From the NCBI RefSeq assembly GCF_025244705.1, contig NZ_CP104207.1:1984001-2048000 (forward strand): DNA of 64,000 nt, read 5' to 3'. How positions within the stretch are numbered: the stretch's first letter is position 1; every line of letters begins with the position of its first letter. Made by a program: the position numbers and the translations under genes. This document shows, piece by piece, positions 1 through 8,846 of the stretch. This DNA comes from Sphingopyxis sp. PET50. Lineage in GTDB: Bacteria > Pseudomonadota > Alphaproteobacteria > Sphingomonadales > Sphingomonadaceae. Below the pieces are notes generated by a model. The model worked only from the letters and a program-made list of their open reading frames with translations, was not told the origin of the DNA and did no database searches.

Positions 1-2
1 CG

Positions 3-950
3 GTGAAAGCCCGTGTCGCCGTCCTGATCTCGGGCGCCGGGACCAATATGGCGGCGCTGCTCTATGCGGCGAAGGCGGCCGATTGCCCCTATGAGCTGGT
101 GCTGGTGGCCAGCAACGATCCCGACGCGCCGGGGCTGGCGATCGCCGAGGCGGAGGGCATCGCGACCTGGAGCCTCTCGCACAAGGGCCTGAACCGCGAC
201 GCCTTCGACGCGCTGGTCGATGAGCGGTTGCGCGACGCGGGCGCCGAGTTCGTCGCGCTCGCGGGCTATATGCGGATTTTGAGCGACGATTTCGTGGAGC
301 GCTGGGCGGGGCGGATGATCAATATCCATCCCAGCCTGCTGCCGCTCTACAAGGGGCTCGACACCCACCAGCGGGCGATCGACGCGGGCGACCGCTTCGG
401 CGGGTGCAGCATCCATATCGTGACCCCCGGGGTCGACGACGGGCCGGTGCTGGCACAGACGCCGGTGGCGATCATGGCCGGCGATACGGTCGAAACGCTC
501 GCGGCGCGGGTGCGGATCGCCGAGCATCAGCTCTATCCGCCGACGCTCGCCGCCTTCGTGATGCGCGAGCGGTCGCCCGGCTGGCTGCTCGGCCGGGTGC
601 GCGAGCTGGCGATGGCGCTGCCCGAGGCCGACGAGGTGACCTCGCACGGCATGCCCTGCTTCGGGATCGTGAAGGGCAAGAAATTTGCCTATTTCACCGA
701 GGATCATCATGGCGACGGCAAGACCGCCATATTGGTGAAGATCAGCGGGGCGGACGAGCAGGCGGCGTTGATCGAAATGGACGCGGCGCGCTATTACCGG
801 CCCGCCTATTTCGGCGACGGCTGGATCGGCATCCGGCTCGACCTCGGCGATACCGACTGGGATGCGATCGGCGAGTGGCTGCGCAAAAGCTGGCTGGCGG
901 TGGCGCCGAAGAAGCTGGCGGGGCTGATGGGGGTTGCGGAGGCGTTCTAG
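3..950 (+). CDS. purN: Phosphoribosylglycinamide formyltransferase fused to a YjbR/MmcQ-like domain
   Basis: Transfers a formyl group from 10-formyl-THF to GAR in de novo purine synthesis (cytoplasm). Residues 1-190 are a full GART domain: the glycine-rich SGAGTN loop near residue 10, catalytic Asn107 and His109 in NIHPSLLP, and Asp146 in the PGVDDGP segment. Residues about 195-315 match the YjbR/MmcQ double-wing fold family (SHGMPCFG, FAYF, YYRPAYFG, W-DWDAIGEWL). PurN alone is usually about 200 aa, so this is a genuine C-terminal fusion in one uninterrupted frame. The GTG start lies at the window edge, so an upstream start (probably overlapping purM) cannot be excluded. The stop overlaps the convergent gene's stop. 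Confidence 0.9.
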   Translation: MKARVAVLISGAGTNMAALLYAAKAADCPYELVLVASNDPDAPGLAIAEAEGIATWSLSHKGLNRDAFDALVDERLRDAGAEFVALAGYMRILSDDFVERWAGRMINIHPSLLPLYKGLDTHQRAIDAGDRFGGCSIHIVTPGVDDGPVLAQTPVAIMAGDTVETLAARVRIAEHQLYPPTLAAFVMRERSPGWLLGRVRELAMALPEADEVTSHGMPCFGIVKGKKFAYFTEDHHGDGKTAILVKISGADEQAALIEMDAARYYRPAYFGDGWIGIRLDLGDTDWDAIGEWLRKSWLAVAPKKLAGLMGVAEAF

Positions 951-1951
951 GCGCGCTCCATCGCCCAGACGTCGTTCGAATATTCGAACACCGTCTCGCC
1001 ATTTTCGACGTGCGAGCTCTTGCCGCCGGTCATCAGGAGGCGGCGCCCGTCGGTCCAGGTCGCCATCGCGCCGCGCGCGCTCCACGGCGCCGAGACGGGC
1101 GTCCAGTCGCTGCCGTCGGCGGAAACGATCATCGCGCTGGTGAAGGCGCCCGAGCGGTTGGCGCCGACGAGCCACAGCTTGCCGTCATAGACCTGCGGCA
1201 CGAAGCCGGCCGGATCGGGGCTACCGACATGGTCGGCGAGTTTCTCCCAGGCCCGGCCGTCGCGGGTCGCCCAGACCTCGCCCGTCACTATCTTGCTGCC
1301 CGGCTCGCCGTCGATCGCACCGCCGCCGAGCAAAAGCAGCCGGTCGCCGAACACCGCCGCATTGCCCCGCGCACGCGGCGACCAGGGCGGCGCCGGCATC
1401 GCTTCCCACGCGATGCCGTCGGGCGAGCGCCACACCTGATTGACCGGCGCGCGCCCGTCATGGCCGCCGAGCATCCAGATATGGCTGTCGAAACTGGCGG
1501 CGGCATAGAAGATCAGCGGCGGCAGGTCCGGCGCATCGGCCGCCGCCCACGCCGCATAGTCGGCGGTGCGCCAGACGCGCGGCTCGATCGCGAAGCCCTG
1601 ATAATTGCCGCTGTGGCGGCCGAGCGCCACGGTGGCGCCGCGGTGCGAGACCGCGGCGAGATAGGCGGTATTGTTCGGGATCGGCGGCAATGCTTCCCTT
1701 GTCCATGCCACCGCGTCGCGCGACGACCATGTCCCTTGCGGATGGAGCGCCACGAAGCGGCCGTCGGCGGCGATATGGACGGGATAATTATAGGATTTGG
1801 GATAGGGCGCGGCGTCGAGGATACGCGTCCAGCGATAGGCGCCGCTTTCGCCCTGCTTCGCATCCGCAACCGCACGTCCGCAGCCCGCCACCGCGAAAGT
1901 GGCGATCATCGCCAGCGCCTCGCGCCGGCCGACCGGAAGCCCCGTCGTCAT
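947..1951 (-). CDS. Kelch-like beta-propeller lipoprotein
   Basis: 334 aa with an export signal carrying a twin-arginine-like GRREAL stretch and a lipobox-like FAVAGC (Cys24), so probably exported and lipidated. The rest consists of repeating blades of the form (L/I)xLLGG-x(n)-VWRSxDGxxWE, typical of Kelch or galactose-oxidase-like propellers with four or more visible blades. No catalytic residues can be assigned. The function is unknown; a carbohydrate- or protein-binding envelope role would fit the fold. It is convergent with purN and their stop codons overlap. Confidence 0.7.
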   Translation of the reverse strand: MTTGLPVGRREALAMIATFAVAGCGRAVADAKQGESGAYRWTRILDAAPYPKSYNYPVHIAADGRFVALHPQGTWSSRDAVAWTREALPPIPNNTAYLAAVSHRGATVALGRHSGNYQGFAIEPRVWRTADYAAWAAADAPDLPPLIFYAAASFDSHIWMLGGHDGRAPVNQVWRSPDGIAWEAMPAPPWSPRARGNAAVFGDRLLLLGGGAIDGEPGSKIVTGEVWATRDGRAWEKLADHVGSPDPAGFVPQVYDGKLWLVGANRSGAFTSAMIVSADGSDWTPVSAPWSARGAMATWTDGRRLLMTGGKSSHVENGETVFEYSNDVWAMERA

Positions 1952-2020
1952 GGCCGCATTTTACAGCCCGGCCGCCCCCTCGACAAGGATGGCCGGAACC
2001 GGCGACCAACCGCGCCCGGG

Positions 2021-2140
2021 TTCGGCGACGCAGGGTTGGCATCCGGCTCGATCTGCGCGATACCAAATGAGGTGCGACCGGCGGATGGCTGCGCAAAAGC
2101 CGGCTGGCGGCGGAGCCGAAACCGCCAGCACGCCTGATGG
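2021..2140 (+). pseudogene. Decayed duplicate of the YjbR-like domain of purN
   Basis: This stretch aligns base for base with the 3' part of purN (about 810-930). Shared blocks include TTCGGCGACG, GGCATCCGGCTCGA, GCGATACC, TGGCTGCGCAAAAGC, GGCTGGCGG and CTGATGG, in the same order and spacing. The copy has small indels and an in-frame TGA, so it no longer codes. It lies in the same orientation, about 1.2 kb downstream of the source. It is probably the leftover of a duplication or of a once-separate yjbR gene. Confidence 0.75.
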
Positions 2141-2164
2141 AAGCAGCCGAGGGGGAGTTGGACG

Positions 2165-2803
2165 ATGCGGTTTTTCGCGGCGCTGTTGGTCCTCATGCTT
2201 GGCGGCTGCGACATAGCCGTTTCCGACAAAAATATGCTCGAACATGCCGATACGGCGGGCGCGCCGCGGTTCGAGGACGGCGTGTGGCTGATGTCCGAAC
2301 TCGACGAGGAAACGCCTTGCCCCGTCGACACCAGCCAGCCGGTCTCGAAATGGCCCGACTGCGCGACCTGGGTGGTGCACCGCGAAGGGCAGTGGTTCGC
2401 GCGCGAGGGCAACAGCGGGATCGCGACCAAGGCGATGCCGCGCTCCGCCGTGACGGTATCGAATGGAAACATCGCCATCGTCCAGCTCGAATCGGACAAA
2501 CCGCCGGTCGGCGACGGGACGGTCGACCCGCTGCCCTATTCCTTTGCCGCATTCGACAACAAACCGGCGGCGACGGCGAAGCTGCGGTCGGTCCGCTTCT
2601 GGATCGTGATGTGCGGCAGATATGAAAGGAACGATGCGGACACGCCCGACGGCGACGCCGAAATACTGGTGCGCTTTCCCGGCTTCGATGAGAAATGCCG
2701 GCCAGCGTCGACACAGGTCCTGCGTGATGCCGCGGCAGCGAGCCGCCCGTCGGCGTCGACCGAACTGCCCGATTTCCATTGGGCTCGGGCGACGCTGGAC
2801 TGA
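2165..2803 (+). CDS. Hypothetical lipoprotein
   Basis: 212 aa beginning with a short lipoprotein signal (hydrophobic stretch ending LMLGGC, Cys15). The mature part has several cysteines (TPCP, DCATW, MCGRY, KCRP) that could form disulphides in the periplasm. I recognise no known domain. The start is supported by a GGGGGAG purine run 9 nt upstream. It follows the decayed YjbR copy directly and has no clear operon partner. Confidence 0.55.
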   Translation: MRFFAALLVLMLGGCDIAVSDKNMLEHADTAGAPRFEDGVWLMSELDEETPCPVDTSQPVSKWPDCATWVVHREGQWFAREGNSGIATKAMPRSAVTVSNGNIAIVQLESDKPPVGDGTVDPLPYSFAAFDNKPAATAKLRSVRFWIVMCGRYERNDADTPDGDAEILVRFPGFDEKCRPASTQVLRDAAAASRPSASTELPDFHWARATLD

Positions 2804-2906
2804 GGCCGGAAATCCGATTGGGAAAGGGAGTGACAGCAAGCCCGCTCTGCCCGTGCGGGAGCGTACGCGCGACGAGGAAGGATTGCCTATCGGTCGAGCC
2901 GGATGG

Positions 2907-3584
2907 TCAGGCACAGGTGATACTGACGCCCTCGATCATATCCGCCGTGCGGAGATCTTGCTTCCCAATTCGGCCCAAAAGCGCGAGAGCGGCATTTCGT
3001 ATGTCGCGCATCGGATTAAGGTCGATGGTCCCCGAATCGATCAATTCGAGCCGCTTGCCGATATCCTGCAATGTCCATGTCAGAATATGCTGCCCCTCGG
3101 CAAAGGCGATCCAGCGATCATAGGCATCCATCGTTTCGAGCACGCCATCGGATTCGATTCGTTCCGGCTGGAATATTTTGCCGAGCCCGAGGTCGATGTT
3201 GATATATTTGCCACGCGAGAAAAAAAGGGCTGCAGGACGTTCCGGCTGTGCTTTGGTCTCCAGGTGGAATTCGACCACGGCATGTTCGTCCAGACGTTGG
3301 GCCGCGCTGTCGGCAAAGGCTGCATCTCCCAGCAACCACAGACGGATCTGGAAGCGGCTGCCATCGGCCAGCTCGACCGGCTCGTCGGCCTCGAAGTCCA
3401 GCCTGTATCGCGTCGGAGCACCCGCCCGGCCATATTCCTGGGTCAGGGTTAGCGTACCGCCATCAACCCTTTGGAGCACCGCGCATTGCCCGGCGCCCGT
3501 TTGCGCGAACGATGCGGCCGCCGTAACGCCAACGCCCAGCAAGGCGGCAGCCGCGATCAGGGAACGAACGGGCAAGACGGCCAT
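2907..3584 (-). CDS. Hypothetical exported protein
   Basis: About 225 aa with an N-terminal signal peptide (RSLIAAAALLGVG, then AAASFAQ) predicting periplasmic export. The mature sequence is mixed alpha/beta and not assignable to a family I know. The start at 3584 is chosen over the ATG at 3617 because the upstream ATG sits in the loop of the ndk terminator hairpin, while the inner ATG has a GGAG 8 nt upstream. It lies just downstream of ndk on the same strand but beyond the ndk terminator. Confidence 0.6.
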   Translation of the reverse strand: MAVLPVRSLIAAAALLGVGVTAAASFAQTGAGQCAVLQRVDGGTLTLTQEYGRAGAPTRYRLDFEADEPVELADGSRFQIRLWLLGDAAFADSAAQRLDEHAVVEFHLETKAQPERPAALFFSRGKYINIDLGLGKIFQPERIESDGVLETMDAYDRWIAFAEGQHILTWTLQDIGKRLELIDSGTIDLNPMRDIRNAALALLGRIGKQDLRTADMIEGVSITCA

Positions 3585-3600
3585 CACCGGCACTCCAACG

Positions 3601-3629
3601 AAAAGGGGCCGCAACATCGTTGCGGCCCC
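3601..3629 (-). terminator. Rho-independent terminator of ndk
   Basis: Perfect 11-bp stem (GGGGCCGCAAC / GTTGCGGCCCC) with a 3-nt loop at 3605-3629. On the minus strand the stem is followed by TTTTCGTT, as expected for an intrinsic terminator. It lies 27 nt after the ndk stop. Confidence 0.85.
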
Positions 3630-3655
3630 CTGTCTGCCATCTGCGTGGGCGAATG

Positions 3656-4078
3656 TCAGCCGACGATTTCTTCGGGCTTGAAGAAATAGGCGATTTCGAT
3701 CGCGGCATTTTCGTCGCTGTCGCTGCCGTGAACCGTGTTCGCCTCGATGCTCTCGGCCAGTTCCTTGCGGATCGTGCCGGGGGCGGCGTCCTTGGGGTTG
3801 GTTGCGCCCATGATGTCGCGGTTGCGCTGCATCGCGTCCTCGCCTTCGAGAACCTGCACGACGACGGGGCCCGAGGTCATGAATTCGACGAGCTCGCCGA
3901 AGAAGGGGCGTTCCTTGTGAACCGCGTAGAAGCCCTCGGCCTGTTCCCTGGTCATGTGGATGCGCTTCGACGCGACGACGCGCAGGCCCGCATCTTCCAG
4001 CATCTTGGTGACGGCACCCGTGATGTTGCGGCGCGTCGCGTCGGGCTTGATGATCGAAAAGGTGCGGGTGACCGCCAT
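3656..4078 (-). CDS. ndk: Nucleoside diphosphate kinase
   Basis: Transfers the gamma phosphate between NTPs and NDPs in the cytoplasm. At 140 aa it is the usual length. It opens with the conserved [10 protein letters not shown] segment (Lys11) and carries the active-site NTVHGSDS motif, whose phosphorylated histidine is residue 117. A strong intrinsic terminator follows, so it appears to be monocistronic. Confidence 0.97.
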   Translation of the reverse strand: MAVTRTFSIIKPDATRRNITGAVTKMLEDAGLRVVASKRIHMTREQAEGFYAVHKERPFFGELVEFMTSGPVVVQVLEGEDAMQRNRDIMGATNPKDAAPGTIRKELAESIEANTVHGSDSDENAAIEIAYFFKPEEIVG

Positions 4079-4157
4079 GGGAAAGCTCCTGCGTTGCTGT
4101 GTTCTGTGATGCGCGCGCCCTTAGCGGCGCTTTTGCAGCGCCGCAAGGAAAGCTTGG

Positions 4158-4607
4158 CTAAGGCCCTTCGCTCCAGCGGCCGCGATCGTCCTGCTTCCAG
4201 AAGCGGTTGTCGACATCGTCGCGCGCCGCGAGGCCGCGCCAGGTCGCACGGGCGTCGTCGATGCGGCTGTTGTCGAAAAGCAGGAAGACGCGATCGAAAC
4301 CCAGCGCCGCGTCGCGCCACTCGCCGTCGGCCAGCGCGAGGTGCGTCGCGCGATTGGGCGGCGAGGAGTCGAGCGTGCCCGCGATGAGGATCGGCTCGAT
4401 CGCCTCGTCGGGCGAGCCCGCGGCACCGTGCGGCAGGAAGCCGGCGGGCTGGACCGTCCACAGCGCCTCGTCGATGGCCTGCCGCTGCATTGCCGGGCCC
4501 GCGACGATCAGCAGCCGGTCGCCATTGTCGAGGATACGCATCGCGATGGCGGGGAGCACGCGCTCGACCGGGTCGCGCGTGAGGCGGTAGAAGTCGACGC
4601 GGGACAT
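4158..4607 (-). CDS. holC: DNA polymerase III chi subunit
   Basis: 149 aa. The opening MSRVDFYRLTRDPVE, the stretch NGDRLLIVAG, the DEALWTVQPAGFLPHG segment and the C-terminal WKQDDRGRW are typical of HolC, the clamp-loader subunit that links SSB to the replicase. Start chosen at 4607 because the longer open frame upstream runs through an inverted-repeat element and is not conserved-looking. It follows pepA on the same strand, a common pepA-holC arrangement in proteobacteria. Confidence 0.92.
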   Translation of the reverse strand: MSRVDFYRLTRDPVERVLPAIAMRILDNGDRLLIVAGPAMQRQAIDEALWTVQPAGFLPHGAAGSPDEAIEPILIAGTLDSSPPNRATHLALADGEWRDAALGFDRVFLLFDNSRIDDARATWRGLAARDDVDNRFWKQDDRGRWSEGP

Positions 4608-4614
4608 GTCCGTT

Positions 4615-4707
4615 ACGTCGCCCCCGCGCAGGCGGGGGCCGTTGGAGGCCTCGATCCTTTGTCGCCGCGTAAACCGTCGGCGGCCCCCGCCTGCGCGGGG
4701 GCGACGT
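4615..4707. repeat. Nested inverted repeat between pepA and holC (REP-like)
   Basis: Two perfect 27-bp arms (4615-4641 and 4681-4707) are inverted around a 39-nt loop. Each arm is itself a hairpin (CCCCCGC-GCAG-GCGGGGG). This nested, BIME/REP-like layout between two same-strand genes could stabilise or end the pepA transcript, or serve as a DNA-level repeat. No adjacent transposase is seen. Confidence 0.8.
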
Positions 4708-4737
4708 GGTGGTTTCGCAATGACGAGGTCCGAAACA

Positions 4738-6180
4738 TCACCCCTCGAAATTTTCCGCCACGAAACGGTCGAGCAGGCGCACGCCATAGCCGGTCGCGCC
4801 CTTGGCATAGACCGGGCCGTCCTTGTCGTGCCACGCCATGCCGGCGATATCGAGATGCGCCCATTTGACGCCCTCGTCGACGAACCGCTTCAGGAACTGC
4901 GCCGCGGTGATCGAGCCGCCCTCGCGCGGGCCGATATTCTTCATGTCGGCGATGGGGCTGTCGATCAGCTTGTCGTAGGCGGGCGAGAGCGGGAAGCGCC
5001 ACAGCTTGTTGTTGCTCGTCTCGCCCGCCGCGATCAGCTGGTCCGCGAGACCGTCGTCATTGGCGAAGATGCCGGCATATTCATGGCCGAGCGAGATCAC
5101 CATCGCGCCGGTCAGCGTCGCGAGATCGACAATGACCGCGGGCTCGTAGATCTTCTGCGCCCAGCTGATCGCGTCGCACAGCACCAGCCGCCCTTCGGCG
5201 TCGGTGTTGAGCACCTCGACCGTCTGGCCCGACATGGTGGTGACGACGTCGCCGGGGCGCATCGCATTGCCGTCGGGCATGTTCTCGACAAGCCCGACGA
5301 TGCCGACGACATTGGCCTTGGCCTTGCGCCCCGCGATCGCCTTCATCGCGCCCGCGACCGCGCCCGCGCCGCCCATGTCCCATTTCATCATGTCCATGCC
5401 CGGTCCGGGCTTCAGGCTGATGCCGCCGGTGTCGAAGGTCACGCCCTTGCCGACGAAGGCGACGGGCTTCGCGCCCGGCTCGCCGCCGTTCCAGCGCATC
5501 GCGAGCAGCCGCGGCGGGCGCGTCGAGCCCTGCGCGACGCCGAGCAGCGCGCCCATGCCGAGCGCCTTCATCTGGCGCTCGTCGAGCACCTCGATCTCGA
5601 CGCCGAGGTCGGCGAGATGCTGGCAACGTTCGACGAAGGTTTCGGGATAAAGGATATTCGGCGGCTCGGCGACGAGGGTCTGGGTCAGCGCGACGCCGTC
5701 CGCGATCGCCTGCGCCTCCGCCCAGCCGGCGGGGGTGCCGTGCGCCGAGGCGATAACGATGGTCTGAAGGCTGGGCTTGGCATTGTCCGCGAGGCGGGTA
5801 CGATAGGTGTCGATGCGCCAGTTGCGGAGCAGCGCGCCGGTCGCAAAGGCGAGCACATCGTCGGCGTCGCTCGTCACCGCGCTGGAGAAATCGACATGGA
5901 CGGTGGCGGCGCCGCTCGTCTGCAACTTCGCGGTCAGCGCGGAGCCGCCGCGTTCGAGATCGTGGACGCTGCCTTCACCGATGCCGACGAGCAGCAGCCG
6001 CTTCGCGGTGCCGCCGTCTATCGCCGCGGTTTCGGCGACCGCGCCCGCCGCCCCGTCGAACCGCGCCTGTGCCGCCGCCGCGCCGAGCAGCGCGTCGAGG
6101 GCCCCGGCACCGCCCTTGCGGACCGGAAAGGCGACGACGTCGGCAGACGCATCGATTTGCGCGACAAACTGAATGTCCAT
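4738..6180 (-). CDS. pepA: Leucyl aminopeptidase (M17)
   Basis: 480 aa cytosolic metallo-aminopeptidase that releases N-terminal residues from peptides. It carries the M17 signature NTDAEGRL, the metal/catalytic segment VGKGVTFDTGGISLKPG with the active-site lysine, and the DMGGAGAV stretch. The N-terminal 160 residues are the usual poorly conserved regulatory domain. Divergent from lptD across a 130-bp spacer; holC follows on the same strand after an inverted repeat. Confidence 0.96.
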   Translation of the reverse strand: MDIQFVAQIDASADVVAFPVRKGGAGALDALLGAAAAQARFDGAAGAVAETAAIDGGTAKRLLLVGIGEGSVHDLERGGSALTAKLQTSGAATVHVDFSSAVTSDADDVLAFATGALLRNWRIDTYRTRLADNAKPSLQTIVIASAHGTPAGWAEAQAIADGVALTQTLVAEPPNILYPETFVERCQHLADLGVEIEVLDERQMKALGMGALLGVAQGSTRPPRLLAMRWNGGEPGAKPVAFVGKGVTFDTGGISLKPGPGMDMMKWDMGGAGAVAGAMKAIAGRKAKANVVGIVGLVENMPDGNAMRPGDVVTTMSGQTVEVLNTDAEGRLVLCDAISWAQKIYEPAVIVDLATLTGAMVISLGHEYAGIFANDDGLADQLIAAGETSNNKLWRFPLSPAYDKLIDSPIADMKNIGPREGGSITAAQFLKRFVDEGVKWAHLDIAGMAWHDKDGPVYAKGATGYGVRLLDRFVAENFEG

Positions 6181-6310
6181 CTTTTGACTTTCTTATGCGG
6201 TGATTGATTGGAACGTGCCGGACCGATAGGGGTTTCGCTTGCGAGTTGCAAAAACAAAGCTGCGGGTCCAATCGGCCCCCGGCGCCAAGGGTATGGGACA
6301 AAGCAAGTAG

Positions 6311-8608
6311 ATGAAGGGGACTTTGTTCCAGGGGAGCAACCGGCCGCTGTGGCTTGTCAACGCCAGCGCGCTGGCGCTGCTGGCGGCGCCCGCAGCGGCG
6401 CAGGAGAGCGCAGAGCCACCGATCGTACTCGCGCCGCAGGACGAGCCCGATCTCCAGACCCCCGATGTGTCGACCGCCACCATCGACGCCCCCGATGTCG
6501 CGAGCGAGCAGCAGGTCGGCTTCGCCGCCGACAACCTCAATTATGACAGCGATAGTGAAATCGTCGTCGCCGACGGCAATGTCCAGATGAACCGCGAGGC
6601 GATCCAGATGCGCGCCGACAAGGTGACCTGGAACCGCAAGACCGGCGAAGTCGTCGCCGAGGGCGACGTCGCGATCACCAATCCCGAGGGCGACACCGCC
6701 TATGGCGACCGCATCGTCCTGACCGACAGCCTGCGCGACGGGGTGGTCGAAAATATGCTGGTCGTGCTCGACAACGGATCGCGGCTTGCCGCGGTCAAGG
6801 GCACGCGGTTCGAGAACGGCAATATCGAGCTGGAAAACGCCGCCTACACCCCCTGCCCCGTCGAGGATGACGCGGGCTGCGCGAAGAATCCGAGCTGGCA
6901 GGTGCGCGCCGTCAAGGTGATGTACGACAAGGCAAAGAACAAGGTCCGCTACAAGGGCGCGCGGATCGAGATTTTCGGCCTGCCGCTGATCCCGCTTCCG
7001 GGACTCAGCCACCCGCTCAACAGCGAAGCGAGCAGCGGTTTGCTGGTTCCCGAAATCCGGCTCGATCGCACCAACGGCTTCGAGATCGCCGTCCCTTATT
7101 ATCTGCGGATCGCGCCCGACCGCGACGTTACGATCACCCCGCACCTCTACACCGGTGCCGCGCCGATGATCGAGGGCGAGTTCCGCGCGCTGACCGACAT
7201 CGGATCGTTCCGCATCAATGGCTATGGCACGTACAGTTCGGTCGTCCCGCTCAACGGCGCGCCGAGCACCGGCAACAACGAGTTTCGCGGCTATCTGGAG
7301 AGCGCCGGACGCTTTCAGCTGAGCCCGCGCTGGAGCATCACCTATTCGGGCCGGATCGCCAGCGACCGCACCTTCCTGCGCCGTTACGACATCACCCGCG
7401 ACGACCGGCTGCGCTCGACCTTCGAGATCGAACGCATCGGCGGGCAAAGCTATCTGTCGATCGCCGGCTGGGCGACGCAGACGCTGCGCGCCGGCGACAA
7501 GCAGGGGCAACAGCCGATCGCCCTGCCGATCCTCGACTATCGCCAGCGGCTGACCGACCCGGTGTTCGGCGGCCAGTTCGAGTTGCAGGTCAACACGCTG
7601 GCGATCGGCCGCACGTCGGGTCAGGATACGCAGCGTGCCTTTGCCGGCGTGCGGTGGGATCTGCGGCGGCTGACCTCGCTGGGGCAGGAAGTCACCTTCA
7701 CCGCGATGGTCCGCGGCGACATCTATCACAGCGACGAGAATCTGCTGACCGCCATCCCCGGCTATCGCGGCAAATCGGGCTGGGAAGGCCGCGGAATCGC
7801 CGCCACCGCGATCGATATGCGCTGGCCGTTCGTCGGCGAATTCCTGGGCGGCACCCAGACGCTGACCCCGCGCATCCAGTTCGTCGCGACGCCGCAGCTC
7901 AAGAATCTCGACATTCCGAACGAGGATTCGCGCGCCTTCGACCTCGATGACAGCAATCTTTTCGCGATCAACCGCTTCAGCGGCTACGACCGGTTCGAGG
8001 ACGGTGCGCGCGTCACCTATGGCGCCGAATGGAATTACAGCCGCCCCGGCTTCAACATCAACAGCATCGTCGGGCAGAGCTATCGCCTGTCGGACAAGCC
8101 CAGCCTGTTCCCCGACGGCACCGGCCTGACCGACAGGACGTCCGACGTCGTCGGGCGCACCACGGTCGCCTACAAGGATTTCCTGCGGCTGACGCACCGC
8201 TTCCGGCTCGACAAGGACAATCTGGCGATCCGCCGCAACGAGTTCGACGCGACGATCGGCAGCCGCTCGACCTATGCTGTGCTGGGCTATTCGCGCCTCA
8301 ACCGCGACATCACCACGGTCGCCGAGGATCTGCAGGATCGCGAAGAGGCGCGCGTCGGCGGCCGCGTCGCCTTTGCCCGCAACTGGTCGATGTTCGGATC
8401 GGCGATCATCGACCTGACCAGCAAGAATGACGATCCGCTGAGCCTGTCCGACGGGTTCGAGCCGATCCGTCACCGGCTGGGCATCGCCTATGACGACGAC
8501 TGCCTGTCGATCGCGCTGACCTGGCGCCGGGACTATATCGACACCGGCGACGCGCGGCGCGGCAACAGCTTCTCGTTCCGCGTGGCGTTCCGGAATCTGG
8601 GGTTCTAG
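6311..8608 (+). CDS. lptD: LPS-assembly outer membrane protein LptD
   Basis: 765 aa. Signal peptide (LVNASALALLAAPAAAQ, residues 15-31), then an LptA/OstA-like periplasmic domain (about 70-200) and a large C-terminal beta-barrel rich in alternating aromatic strands. It ends in FRVAFRNLGF with a terminal aromatic residue suited to BAM recognition. Cys182 and Cys190 plus a late Cys (YDDDCLSI) are candidates for the disulphides LptD needs. Its role is final insertion of LPS into the outer leaflet. First gene of lptD-surA-pdxA-rsmA, the classic proteobacterial order. Confidence 0.95.
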   Translation: MKGTLFQGSNRPLWLVNASALALLAAPAAAQESAEPPIVLAPQDEPDLQTPDVSTATIDAPDVASEQQVGFAADNLNYDSDSEIVVADGNVQMNREAIQMRADKVTWNRKTGEVVAEGDVAITNPEGDTAYGDRIVLTDSLRDGVVENMLVVLDNGSRLAAVKGTRFENGNIELENAAYTPCPVEDDAGCAKNPSWQVRAVKVMYDKAKNKVRYKGARIEIFGLPLIPLPGLSHPLNSEASSGLLVPEIRLDRTNGFEIAVPYYLRIAPDRDVTITPHLYTGAAPMIEGEFRALTDIGSFRINGYGTYSSVVPLNGAPSTGNNEFRGYLESAGRFQLSPRWSITYSGRIASDRTFLRRYDITRDDRLRSTFEIERIGGQSYLSIAGWATQTLRAGDKQGQQPIALPILDYRQRLTDPVFGGQFELQVNTLAIGRTSGQDTQRAFAGVRWDLRRLTSLGQEVTFTAMVRGDIYHSDENLLTAIPGYRGKSGWEGRGIAATAIDMRWPFVGEFLGGTQTLTPRIQFVATPQLKNLDIPNEDSRAFDLDDSNLFAINRFSGYDRFEDGARVTYGAEWNYSRPGFNINSIVGQSYRLSDKPSLFPDGTGLTDRTSDVVGRTTVAYKDFLRLTHRFRLDKDNLAIRRNEFDATIGSRSTYAVLGYSRLNRDITTVAEDLQDREEARVGGRVAFARNWSMFGSAIIDLTSKNDDPLSLSDGFEPIRHRLGIAYDDDCLSIALTWRRDYIDTGDARRGNSFSFRVAFRNLGF

Positions 8609-8635
8609 GTTTCGGGTCGGAGCGGGCGTTTCGCT

Positions 8636-8655
8636 CCCTCCCGCTTGCGGGAGGG
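8636..8655. repeat. Single CCCTCCCGC hairpin
   Basis: Perfect palindrome with a 9-bp stem and TT loop (CCCTCCCGC-TT-GCGGGAGGG), 28 bp after lptD. It is identical in core to the terminal hairpins of the composite repeats at 13974 and 33711. No U-tract follows on either strand, so a canonical terminator is not supported. Confidence 0.75.
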
Positions 8656-8846
8656 GAGATCATTATGTGTCCTTAACGTCCACTCCCCACGCCAATACCG
8701 CCGCTCTCCCCGTTTCGCTCAGCTTGCGTTCAGCGTTTGGCGCCTAGCAATTGGGCTGTTATGACAGCCATCGACGCGCTTTGCGCTGGACCATCGGGCG
8801 TATCCGCTGATACGGAGCGGGCCGGAACCTTCTTTATAGGGTAAAA

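Noticed and set aside
404..2137. 577-aa plus-strand open frame over purN and the Kelch gene
   Set aside because: Arg/Ala/Gly-rich shadow crossing two real genes in other frames.
5975..8473. Very long antisense open frame (832 aa) opposite lptD
   Set aside because: Composition is Asp/Arg/Ala/Val-rich without any domain, as expected for a shadow frame in high-GC DNA; lptD on the other strand is unambiguous.
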